A stretch of 64,000 bases of DNA. Source: Multivorans sp965232105. GTDB lineage: Bacteria > Acidobacteriota > Thermoanaerobaculia > Multivoradales > Multivoraceae. This document shows, piece after piece, positions 56,252 through 64,000 of the stretch. The stretch's first letter is position 1. Each line of letters starts with the position of its first letter. The stretch is from positions 2,852,001 to 2,916,000 of the forward strand of contig OZ246956.1 of assembly GCA_965232105.1 (NCBI GenBank). The letters run 5' to 3'. The notes beneath the pieces were generated by a model. It made no database searches. It worked only from the letters and a program-made list of their open reading frames with translations, and was not told the origin of the DNA. Position numbers and translations under genes: made by a program.

Positions 56252-58342
56252 TCAGCCGGCGCTCCAGTCGCTGAAGCTCTTGCCGGCGTCGGCCAGTTCC
56301 GCCAGCAGTGCGGACGGCTGCCAGAAGTCATCACCGCTCTCGGCCTGAAATTCCCGCATGCGGCCGGCGATCTTTCCGAGGCCCACGCTGTCTCCCCAGT
56401 GCATCGGGCCGCCCCGGTACACCGGCCAGCCGTAGCCGTTGACCCAGATCACGTCGATGTCGGAGGGCCGGATCGCGATCCCCTCCTCGAGGATTTTCGC
56501 TCCCTCGTTGACCATGGGATAGAGGCAGCGTTCGAGGATCTCGTCTTCGCCGACTTCGCGCTGGTCGATGCCCTGGGCGGAACCGAAGTCGCTGATGATC
56601 TGCAGCACTTCGGGGTCCGGCGCCGAGGCGCGGGTTTCCGCGTCGTAAACGTAGTAGCCGCGACCGTTCTTCTGGCCGCGCCGGCCGGACTCGCACAGGA
56701 TCTCGCGGATGTCGCGGGACGCCGACTCCTTCTCGTTCCAGCCGATGTCAAGACCGGCGAGGTCGCTCATCGCGAACGGACCCATCGGGAAGCCGAAGTC
56801 GTAGAGGACGCGGTCCACGTCGTAGTACTTCGCCCCCTTCAGGATGATCTGCTGCGCCTGCACCTGGCGCTGGAACAGAATCCGGTTGCCGACGAAGCCG
56901 CGGCAAACGCCGACCAGCACCGGCACCTTGCCGATCTGCTTGGAGATCGTCATCGAGGTGTGGATCACGTCCTTCGCCGTCTTCTCGCCGCGCACGACCT
57001 CGAGCAGACGCATGATGTTCGCCGGCGAGAAGAAGTGCATGCCGATCACGTCCTCGGGGCGGCTCGTGGCGGCTGCGATCTCGTTCACGTCGAGCGCCGA
57101 GGTGTTCGTGGCCAGGATGGCTCCCGGCTTCACGATCCGGTCGAGGCTCGCGAAGATCTCCTTCTTCAGATCCATGTTCTCGAACACCGCCTCGATCACC
57201 AGGTCGCAGTCGGCGAGCGCCTCGCGGTCCGTCACGCCGCTCAACAGGCCCATGCACTGGTCGACCTGTTCGTTCGTCATCCGGCCCCGGCTGGCGGTTC
57301 GTTCGTAGTTCTTGCGGATCACGCCGAAGCCGTGGTCGAGCCGGCTCTGCTCCGCCTCGACGATCGTCACGCCGATGCCGCGGTTCGCGAAGTTCATCGA
57401 GATGCCACCGCCCATCGTGCCGCAGCCGAGGACGCCGACCTTCTCGATCTTCCGCATCGGCGTGTTGCGCGGCACGTCGGGCACCTTGGCGGCTTCGCGC
57501 TCGGCGAAGAAGTAGTAGCGCTGGGCGATCGACTGCTTGCCGGCCATCAGCTCGGCGAACAGTTGACGCTCGTAGTCGAGCGCTTCGTCGAAGGACATGT
57601 CGAGGCCGGCCTCGATTGCCCGGATGTTCGCCTCCGGCGCCTCGAAGCCGCGCGTGCGGCGGGCGATCTTGCGCCGGAAGCCATCGAAGATCTCTTTCCG
57701 GTTGGCACGGGCCTCGTTCACTTTCTCGTCGAGGTCGCGGATCTTCTTGAGCGGCCGGTCCTCGGCGATCAGCTTCTCGGCGAAGGCGACGCCGCCCTCG
57801 AACACGTCGTCCACGATCTCGTCGATCAGGCCGCCTTCGAGCGCTTCCGCCGCGCCGATCGGGTTGCCGATCACGCACATCTCGAGCGCCTTCCGATATC
57901 CGACCAGCCGCGGCAGCCGCTGGGTGCCTCCGGCGCCCGGCAGGATTCCCAGCTTGACCTCGGGCTGGCCGAAGCGGGCCGAGGAGACCCCCACCCGGTA
58001 GTGGCAGGCCATCGCCGTTTCGAGGCCGCCGCCGAGTGCCGTGCCGTGAATCGCCGCCACGACGGGCTTGGTGGCGTCCTCCATCGCCTCGATCGCCTCG
58101 TTGAGGCCGGGCTCCTTCATCGGCTTGCCGAACTCGGTGATGTCGGCGCCGGCGATGAAGGTGCGGCCCTTGCAGACCAGGAGCACCGCGGCGACCTGTT
58201 CATCGGCTTCCGCCTTCGCCAGTCCCTCGACCATGCCGGCGCGCACGCCGTGGCTGAGCGCGTTGACGGGCGGGTTGTCGATCACGATCAGGGCGACTTC
58301 GCCGCGTACCTCGTAGTCGACCATGTCGGTGAGTGCAGTCAT
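56252..58342 (-). CDS. 3-hydroxyacyl-CoA dehydrogenase/enoyl-CoA hydratase fusion (FadJ-like)
   Basis: A 696-residue beta-oxidation enzyme. N-terminal crotonase domain (NPPVNALSHGV, GTALGGGLETAMACHYRV, PEVKLGILPGAGGTQRLPR), then the NAD-binding fold (VGVLGCGTMGGGISMNFANRG), GMHFFSPANIMRLLEVV and the two C-terminal helical domains. It hydrates enoyl-CoA and oxidises 3-hydroxyacyl-CoA. The ATG at 58342 with AGGAGA upstream fits the family N-terminus. No thiolase gene is adjacent. Confidence 0.95.
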   Translation of the reverse strand: MTALTDMVDYEVRGEVALIVIDNPPVNALSHGVRAGMVEGLAKAEADEQVAAVLLVCKGRTFIAGADITEFGKPMKEPGLNEAIEAMEDATKPVVAAIHGTALGGGLETAMACHYRVGVSSARFGQPEVKLGILPGAGGTQRLPRLVGYRKALEMCVIGNPIGAAEALEGGLIDEIVDDVFEGGVAFAEKLIAEDRPLKKIRDLDEKVNEARANRKEIFDGFRRKIARRTRGFEAPEANIRAIEAGLDMSFDEALDYERQLFAELMAGKQSIAQRYYFFAEREAAKVPDVPRNTPMRKIEKVGVLGCGTMGGGISMNFANRGIGVTIVEAEQSRLDHGFGVIRKNYERTASRGRMTNEQVDQCMGLLSGVTDREALADCDLVIEAVFENMDLKKEIFASLDRIVKPGAILATNTSALDVNEIAAATSRPEDVIGMHFFSPANIMRLLEVVRGEKTAKDVIHTSMTISKQIGKVPVLVGVCRGFVGNRILFQRQVQAQQIILKGAKYYDVDRVLYDFGFPMGPFAMSDLAGLDIGWNEKESASRDIREILCESGRRGQKNGRGYYVYDAETRASAPDPEVLQIISDFGSAQGIDQREVGEDEILERCLYPMVNEGAKILEEGIAIRPSDIDVIWVNGYGWPVYRGGPMHWGDSVGLGKIAGRMREFQAESGDDFWQPSALLAELADAGKSFSDWSAG

Positions 58343-58419
58343 ATCGGTGGTGTCTCCTGGCGCGGGCGCGCCGGTGCGTTGCTCAGGGTTGCCGTCGAAC
58401 GGGGCGGTATCGTAACCGC

Positions 58420-59151
58420 TTACTCGCTGGTCAGCACATCCAGGAAGCGGCGGACGCGGGCAGCGTTCACTCCCAGATCGGACAGCCCGATCCGGGACAC
58501 GGAGCGCACGTCCACGGCGGCGCCGCCGTCGGCGGAACGGACACGTACGACGATGTAGTCGACGAAGCGGAACCAGGATGTGGTGTCCGAGTATTCGAGG
58601 CGCCCGTTCTCGGGATCGTCGAGGAGCTTCGTCCAGCCGAGATCCTGGGCCGTGTGTTCCGCTCGCCACAGCGCTTCGGCCGGAGTGACGTCCAGCCGGG
58701 CCGTGGCGAGGTCGGGATAGCCCTGCCGCTGCAGGTCGGGAACCTGGGCTCCGCCGCTCGGATAGGCGAATCCGTTGCCGCGGCTGTCATGGGGCGCCGC
58801 GGCCTCGAATACCGGCGGATCCTCGAGGTCGGTCGTGACGTCGTGGATCGGTGGAGCCTGCCTGGGGACGGAGGCGAGCGCGAGCAGCCAGCCGAGGATC
58901 GCGACAGGCAGGAGCGCGCCGCCCCAGGCCTGGGCGGCGCCGCCACGGTGGTGACCGCGCCGCGTACGGAGGAGGCCGACCAGCCCCAGAAGCAGCGCGA
59001 GCACGGCGCCGAGCGCCATCAGGATTGCGAACAGGGCGAAGCCTGCGATGGGGGAGATCAGACCGAACCGAGCGCCGAGTACGCCGACGAGACCCGTGAA
59101 CAGCGCGAGGGCCGCTACGAGGGGCGATACGAGGGCGGTCAGGGAGTTCAT
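58420..59151 (-). CDS. DUF1499 membrane protein
   Basis: A 243-residue protein: three hydrophobic segments in the first 95 residues, then DUF1499 (DLEDPPVF..., GYPDLATARLDVTPAEALWRAEHTAQDLGWTKLLDD, SWFRFVDYIVVRVRSADGGAAVDVRSVSRIGLSDLGVNAARVRRFL). Function unknown. It is 77 nt upstream of the FadJ-like gene on the same strand. Confidence 0.85.
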   Translation of the reverse strand: MNSLTALVSPLVAALALFTGLVGVLGARFGLISPIAGFALFAILMALGAVLALLLGLVGLLRTRRGHHRGGAAQAWGGALLPVAILGWLLALASVPRQAPPIHDVTTDLEDPPVFEAAAPHDSRGNGFAYPSGGAQVPDLQRQGYPDLATARLDVTPAEALWRAEHTAQDLGWTKLLDDPENGRLEYSDTTSWFRFVDYIVVRVRSADGGAAVDVRSVSRIGLSDLGVNAARVRRFLDVLTSE

Positions 59152-59233
59152 TTGGGGATAGGAGGGTAGCAGGGACTGCTACGGTTCGATCCTTCTTCTG
59201 CCCTCTGTTCGACGTGTCCTCGCTTTCATCGCC

Positions 59234-60583
59234 GTGCCCGGAGCCTTCTACTTCCGCCTCGCGTTCGGCGCCGCGCTTGTAGCCGCCCTGGTTTCCTGCG
59301 GCGTTGGGCCCGAAGACCGCGCGGTTCAGCGGCGACCGAACATCGTTCTCTACGTCGTCGATACCGTCCGCGCCGACAGGCTGGGCGTCTACGGCTACGG
59401 GAAACCGACCTCGCCGCGGCTCGACGCCTTCGCGACGGGCGCTCTGGTGTTCGAGAACGCCTACGCCCAGTCGTCCTGGACCCGGCCGGCCATGGCGTCC
59501 CTGTTCACGGGCCTTCTGCCGCCCGCACACCGCACCGTCGGCCGCCGTTCCGTGCTCCCCGAGGACGCGACGACGATGGCTGAGATCCTGGCCGCGAACG
59601 GCTACGAGGGGATGGGCCTGGTCCGCAACCCGAACGTCGGCCGGGCTTTCGGCTTCGCCCAGGGGTTCACCCGCTTCCGCTCCGAGGACCGCGACCGGGA
59701 CCAGACGATGCTGGAGCGGGTGAGGCTGTGGCTGGATGAACGGCAGGACGCCGGAGCACCCTTCTTCCTCTATCTTCATGCGATCGATCCGCACGGGCCC
59801 TACGCCCCGGCGCCGGAGTTCGAAGAGATGTTCGACGCCGGCGATGCACCCGCGCACTACCGGACGGTCCGGTACCTTCTGGAGTTGAACGGGGGCGAAG
59901 TCGAGCCCGACGAAGGCACCGCCGAGGCGCTCTCCCGGCTCTACGACGCGGAGGTAGCGCAGAACGACCGCGCCTTTGGCGAGTTGCTCGACGAACTGGA
60001 GGCGCGCGGCCTTGGCGAAGGCACCGCGGTGATCTATGTCTCGGATCACGGCGAGGAGTTCGAGGAGCACGGCCGCTGGGAGCACGGCGTATCTCTTTAC
60101 GAGGAGGTGCTGCGGATACCCCTCGTCATGCGCCTGCCAGGAGTGCCGGCGAGAAGGATCGAGACGCCGGCGCAGCACGTCGACCTCCTGCCGACCCTGC
60201 TCGGTCATCTCGGTATCGACAGAGCCGCGACCGACGGCAGGGATCTGCTGGCGGAGCGACGCCGCGGAGACGATCCGCCGGATGTCTACACCCACCTCGA
60301 CGTGGACGGGCACCGTGCCTCCTCGGTGATCCGTGGCCGCTACAAGCTCGTGCAGCCGCAGTCACCCTCCCAGGGAACGGCGCCGATGCTCTTCGACCTG
60401 GAGGCGGATCCGGGCGAACTGGACGACCTGGCCGCGGAGCAGCCGCGAATCGTCGAGCGGATGCTGGCCCTGCTCGCGGACCACGACCTCGCCGGCGAGG
60501 TGGAGCCGGCGGTCGAGATCGACGACGCCCGGATCGACGAGGACCTGCGACGCAGGCTGAGGGCTTTGGGATACGTGGACTGA
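59234..60583 (+). CDS. Sulfatase-like lipoprotein
   Basis: A 449-residue alkaline-phosphatase-superfamily protein with a lipobox (LVSC). NIVLYVVDTVRADRLGVYGY holds the first metal site; HAIDPHGPY and VSDHGEEFEEHGRWEHG hold later ones. The usual formylglycine motif (C/S-x-P-x-R) is replaced by SSWTRPAMASLFTG, with no Cys, so classical sulfatase activity is uncertain. Ends in LRALGYVD. GTG start. Convergent with the aminotransferase gene. Confidence 0.88.
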   Translation: MPGAFYFRLAFGAALVAALVSCGVGPEDRAVQRRPNIVLYVVDTVRADRLGVYGYGKPTSPRLDAFATGALVFENAYAQSSWTRPAMASLFTGLLPPAHRTVGRRSVLPEDATTMAEILAANGYEGMGLVRNPNVGRAFGFAQGFTRFRSEDRDRDQTMLERVRLWLDERQDAGAPFFLYLHAIDPHGPYAPAPEFEEMFDAGDAPAHYRTVRYLLELNGGEVEPDEGTAEALSRLYDAEVAQNDRAFGELLDELEARGLGEGTAVIYVSDHGEEFEEHGRWEHGVSLYEEVLRIPLVMRLPGVPARRIETPAQHVDLLPTLLGHLGIDRAATDGRDLLAERRRGDDPPDVYTHLDVDGHRASSVIRGRYKLVQPQSPSQGTAPMLFDLEADPGELDDLAAEQPRIVERMLALLADHDLAGEVEPAVEIDDARIDEDLRRRLRALGYVD

Positions 60584-60593
60584 GGTGCTGGCT

Positions 60594-61763
60594 CTAGTCC
60601 GCGAAGAGCCCTGGAGCCAGCTCCCGCAAGCACTCTGCCAGCAGCTCGACCCCGTCGCGGATCCCGGCCACGGAGGGGCAGGCGTAGGCCAGACGCAGGA
60701 ACGGCACGTCGTCGCCTCCGGCGTGGTAGGCGGCGCCGTAGCCGTAGGCGAGGCCGCGCTGCTCGCTCAGCGCGAACAGCGCCTCGCGGTTCGCTTCCTC
60801 GGGCAGACCGACCCACAGGAACATCGCGCCGGCCGGCTTGCGCCATGTGCAGATGCCGCCGAGCCGCTCCGCGAGCGCCGCCAGCAACGCGTCACGCTTG
60901 GGTAGCAGGGCTGCGTTGTTGCGCTCGATCTGAGCCGGCAGCCGGCCGCGCAGCAGTTCCGCCACGATGCTCGATGACAGCGTGCTCTGGCCGGCGTCGA
61001 AGCGCCGATCGAGAAACCTCTGCTGGAGCGGCTGCTTCGCCAGGAAGTAGCCGATCCGGACTCCGGCGCCGAGGATCTTGGACAGCGACCCGATGTAGAC
61101 GACGCCCTCGCCGCTCGCGAGCGTGTAGAGGCTCTGCGGCGGGCGCGTCGCGTCGTCGTAGTGGACGTCGGCGTAGCAGTTGTCCTCGACCAGAAGGACC
61201 TCGAACTCCCTCGCCGCTTCGAGCATCTCGAGTCGCCGCTCGCGGGGCATCACGGCGCCGGTCGGGTTGTGGTAGGTCGGCAGCGTGTAGATGAATCGCG
61301 GCTTCCTGCCGTCCGCGGCCAGGCTCCGCAGCGTCCGGCGCAGTTCGCCAACGTCCATGCCCTGCTCGTCCGTCGGCACGCCGACCAGGCGGTAGCCAAG
61401 CCCCCGGTAGGCGCCGAGGGTGCCCGAGTAGGTCGTCTCCTCCGTGATCACGATGTCGCCCGGCTCTTCCATCAACGCCCGGCCCACCAGGGTCACCGCC
61501 TGCATGGAGCCGTTGGTCAGCGCGACTTCGTCGGGGTCGTAGTCCACGCCTTCACGGTCCGCTTCGCGCCGGGCAAGCACTTCCCGCAGACCGGGATGGC
61601 CCAGATCGCCGGGGTAGAAGGCGAAGTCCTTCCCGATGTCGAGAATCGCGCGGCCGGCCGCCTCGGCCATCTCGGCGGCCGGGAACGCTTCGGGCGCCGT
61701 CATGCCGACCCGCATCGGAATCGGGTCCGCGAGCGGCTGGCCTTCGGGTCGAGCGTTTGTCAT
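60594..61763 (-). CDS. PLP-dependent aminotransferase class I/II
   Basis: A 389-residue fold-type I enzyme; start at the ATG at 61763 (MTNARPEGQPLADPIPMRVGM). FYPGDLGHPGLREVLARREADREG, YTLPTYHNPTGAVM, VEDNCYADVHY and the PLP lysine in YIGSLSKILGAGVRIGY. It resembles 2-aminoadipate/aromatic aminotransferases related to MocR without a DNA-binding domain. Substrate undetermined. Divergent from the SDR gene. Confidence 0.92.
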   Translation of the reverse strand: MTNARPEGQPLADPIPMRVGMTAPEAFPAAEMAEAAGRAILDIGKDFAFYPGDLGHPGLREVLARREADREGVDYDPDEVALTNGSMQAVTLVGRALMEEPGDIVITEETTYSGTLGAYRGLGYRLVGVPTDEQGMDVGELRRTLRSLAADGRKPRFIYTLPTYHNPTGAVMPRERRLEMLEAAREFEVLLVEDNCYADVHYDDATRPPQSLYTLASGEGVVYIGSLSKILGAGVRIGYFLAKQPLQQRFLDRRFDAGQSTLSSSIVAELLRGRLPAQIERNNAALLPKRDALLAALAERLGGICTWRKPAGAMFLWVGLPEEANREALFALSEQRGLAYGYGAAYHAGGDDVPFLRLAYACPSVAGIRDGVELLAECLRELAPGLFAD

Positions 61764-61867
61764 CGCGGCGGGGACTGTAGCAGCGCGTGAGGGACTGCTA
61801 GCCTCTGCCGCCTCACAACGGATCAACGCGGCTCGGCCACCGCGGCCGCCTGCAAGGAGAACGGACG

Positions 61868-62635
61868 ATGAAGGACCTCTTCGACCTCACCGGCAAAGTA
61901 AGCGTCATCACGGGATCGACGAAGGGCATCGGCAAGGCGATGGCCGAAGCCCTGGCTGCCTTTGGCTCGAAGGTCGTCATCTCGAGCCGCAAGGCGGATG
62001 CCTGCGAGGCGGTAGCGGCCGGCATCAACGAGAACGGCGGCGAGGCAATGGCCCACCCCTGCAACATCTCCCACAAGGATCAACTGGAACGGCTGGTGGC
62101 GGCGACCCGGGAACGCTGGGGCCAGATCGACGTGCTGGTTCTGAACGCGGCGGTGAACCCCTACTACGGCTCCAGCCTGGGCATCTCGGACTCGGCGTTC
62201 GACAAGGTGATGGACGTCAACATCAAGAGCAACCACTGGCTGTGCCAGATGGTGATTCCCGAGATGCGTGAGCGCAAGGACGGCTCGATCATCATCGTCT
62301 CGTCGATCGGCGGCTTTCGCGGCAGCTCGATGCTCGGCGCGTATGCGATCTCGAAAGCCGCGGACATGCAGCTCGCGCGCAACCTGGCGGCCGAGTTCAG
62401 CCCCGACAACATCCGTGTCAACACCGTCTGCCCGGGCCTGGTCAAGACCGATTTCGCCCGCGCGCTGTGGGAGAACCCGGAGAACAGGGCCCGGGTCGAG
62501 GCGACCACGCCGCTGCGCCGGCTCGGTGAGCCCGAGGATTGCGCCGGTATCGCCGTGTATCTCGCGTCGCGCGCGGGCTCCTGGACCACGGGCCAGGCAT
62601 TCACCGTCGATGGCGGAGTCGTCGCCTGCGGTTGA
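61868..62635 (+). CDS. Short-chain dehydrogenase/reductase
   Basis: A 255-residue SDR: cofactor motif TGSTKGIGKA at 15-24, LNAAVNP in place of NNAG, Ser in IIIVSSIGG, and the catalytic YAISK. Resembles the Dhrs4/3-oxoacyl reductase type. The stop overlaps the next TTG (TTGA, 62632-62635), so the PhoD-like gene is coupled to it. Confidence 0.94.
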   Translation: MKDLFDLTGKVSVITGSTKGIGKAMAEALAAFGSKVVISSRKADACEAVAAGINENGGEAMAHPCNISHKDQLERLVAATRERWGQIDVLVLNAAVNPYYGSSLGISDSAFDKVMDVNIKSNHWLCQMVIPEMRERKDGSIIIVSSIGGFRGSSMLGAYAISKAADMQLARNLAAEFSPDNIRVNTVCPGLVKTDFARALWENPENRARVEATTPLRRLGEPEDCAGIAVYLASRAGSWTTGQAFTVDGGVVACG

Positions 62636-64000
62636 TCGCGTCGTTCTCGGCCTTGCTGCTCGCCGCCGGTGCGCTTGCCGCCCAGACCGCCGGTGAGCCC
62701 GCGGGCGCGGTGTTCCTTGCCAGCGGGGCTCGGGTCGGGGAAGTGAACACGACATCGGCCGTCGTCTGGACGCGGACGACGGCCGAGCCGCAGCGCCGCG
62801 CCGGAGACGAGGTCTCCGGCCGGCCGGTCGTGACGCTCGAGCCTGGGGTCGACCCATCGGCGCTCGAAGGAGCGGTTCCCGGGGCGCCGGGTGAAGTCCG
62901 GGTCACCGTGCGGCGTCGGGACGACGGTGGTGAAGCACGGCTCGTCGACTGGCAGCCGACTGCGCCTGACCGTGACTTCACCGGGCAGGTTCTGCTGGAC
63001 GACCTCGCCGCCGACACGTCGTACCTCGTGATGGTCGAGGCGCGGCCGGCCGCGCCGGAGGTCGAGTCGACGGCTCTCGAAACGGTGGCGTTCCGGACCG
63101 CACCGGCGCAGGACCAGCGCCGGCCGATCCGCTTTACCGCGATGACCTGCCAGTACTACGGCCGGCGCGACCGCCCGGACGGCTTCCAGATCTATCCGTC
63201 GATGGCGGCCGGCCGGCCCGATTTCTACCTGTCGATCGGCGACAACGTGTACTACGACAACGAGTCGCCGCGCGCCACGTCCGTGGAGTTGGCGCGCTAC
63301 CACTGGCAGCGAATGTTCACCTTGCCGGCGGTGGCCAGCTTCCTGCGCGCGGTCCCCGGCTACTGGCTCAAGGACGACCACGACCTGTTGCGAAACGACT
63401 CCTGGCCCGGGATCGACCCCGGCATCTCTGCGCCAATGACGTTCGAAGAAGGGCTCGCCGTGTTCGTTGAGCAGACGCCGGCGCCCGAACGCCCGTACCG
63501 CACCGTCCGCTGGGGCAAGGGCGTGCAGCTCTGGCTTGTCGAGGGCCGCGACTTTCGTTCGCCCAACGACATGCCGGACGGTCCGGGAAAGACGATCTGG
63601 GGCGCCGAGCAGTGGCGCTGGTTTCAGGAGTCGCTGCTTGAGAGCGACGCGGACTGGAAGATCCTCGTCTCACCGACGCCGATCGTCGGCCCGGACCGCG
63701 CCAGCAAGGCGGACAACCACGCCAACGCCGCCTTCAGCCATGAGGGCGACGCGGTCCGGGGGTGGTTCCGGGCGAACATGGACGACCGCTTCCTCGTCAT
63801 CGTCGGCGACCGGCACTGGCAATACCACTCGGTCCACCCGGAGACCGACCTCGACGAGTTCTCCGTCGGCCCGGCGAGCGACGCCCACGCCGGCGGCACG
63901 CCGGGCGAGGATCCCGACTACCACCGCTTCCATCGTGTCGGCGGCGGGTTCCTCAGCGTCGACGTCGACTGGGTCGGCGACCGCCCGCGGATCGTCCTGC
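62632..64000 (+). CDS. PhoD-like alkaline phosphatase, runs off the right edge
   Basis: An open frame from a TTG at 62632 to the window end (456 codons so far, no stop). Signal peptide LIASFSALLLAAGALAAQ, then a PhoD N-terminal beta domain (GAVFLASGARVGEVNTTSAV) and the metallophosphatase part: FTAMTCQYYGRRDRPDG, YLSIGDNVYYDN, YWLKDDHDLLRNDSWPG and VGDRHWQYHS. PhoD-type enzymes are Ca/Fe phosphodiesterases of the cell surface. The TTG is the only start near the overlap; the next choices would lose the signal peptide. Confidence 0.88.
   Translation, partial: MIASFSALLLAAGALAAQTAGEPAGAVFLASGARVGEVNTTSAVVWTRTTAEPQRRAGDEVSGRPVVTLEPGVDPSALEGAVPGAPGEVRVTVRRRDDGGEARLVDWQPTAPDRDFTGQVLLDDLAADTSYLVMVEARPAAPEVESTALETVAFRTAPAQDQRRPIRFTAMTCQYYGRRDRPDGFQIYPSMAAGRPDFYLSIGDNVYYDNESPRATSVELARYHWQRMFTLPAVASFLRAVPGYWLKDDHDLLRNDSWPGIDPGISAPMTFEEGLAVFVEQTPAPERPYRTVRWGKGVQLWLVEGRDFRSPNDMPDGPGKTIWGAEQWRWFQESLLESDADWKILVSPTPIVGPDRASKADNHANAAFSHEGDAVRGWFRANMDDRFLVIVGDRHWQYHSVHPETDLDEFSVGPASDAHAGGTPGEDPDYHRFHRVGGGFLSVDVDWVGDRPRIVL

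Overview
The window is GC-rich bacterial chromosome. Several traits point to Acidobacteriota, perhaps Thermoanaerobaculia, although I found no rRNA or other phylogenetic marker. These traits are a sulfatase ending in a RALGYVD-type tail, secreted proteins sharing a GLFWF..N.E..VKVLDGC C-terminal domain, a TonB receptor with a secreted peptidase, DUF3604 and DUF2911 proteins, and a glutamine synthetase adenylyltransferase carrying ACT domains. The lineage is an inference.

Bases 1-14.7 kb are a defence island built inside a type I restriction-modification operon, all on the + strand. The order is hsdM (cut by the window edge), two small coupled genes (one with a DUF1828-like start), an ApeA-like HEPN anti-phage gene, a decayed hicA with an intact hicB, a HepT-like HEPN gene, a MntA-like nucleotidyltransferase fused in frame to hsdS, a SIR2 gene and hsdR. 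Most junctions are 4-nt stop/start overlaps. A 2.7 kb IS1595-family element (2214-4910) has split the ApeA-like gene; it carries a transposase, a DNA methyltransferase-HNH fusion and a 42-codon basic protein, all antisense to the operon. The HEPN gene lacks its RX4HXY motif and the nucleotidyltransferase has DxG instead of DxD, so this toxin-antitoxin-like pair looks catalytically dead and attached to the specificity subunit. A higBA module and a scrap of a second hsdR close the island.

From 14.86 kb the sequence looks like ordinary chromosome. Nitrogen control comes first: glnE with two ACT domains, and a convergent amtB-glnB pair whose PII protein lacks the Tyr51 uridylylation site. Next come a copper amine oxidase, a methyltransferase, a secreted protein, a GWTDGLP-family protein, a serine hydrolase, a HupE/UreJ-like membrane protein and an NHL-repeat lipoprotein. 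A minus-strand run of oxidoreductases (acyl-CoA ligase, MDR dehydrogenase, LLM oxidoreductase, PQQ dehydrogenase) faces a split aconitase X.

From 37 to 46 kb lie an outer-membrane barrel protein, a DUF3604 protein, a cytochrome c/copper monooxygenase-like protein, a DUF2911 protein, an MFS transporter, a carboxylesterase and an Lrp-type regulator. From 46 to 55.2 kb six consecutive + strand genes encode exported proteins: M4 peptidase, barrel protein, TonB receptor and three secreted proteins, two of which share the C-terminal domain. The last part holds fatty-acid beta-oxidation (FadJ-like), a second LLM oxidoreductase, a DUF1499 protein, a sulfatase-like lipoprotein, an aminotransferase, an SDR and a PhoD-like phosphatase that runs off the right edge. 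I saw no CRISPR array, tRNA or rRNA gene.
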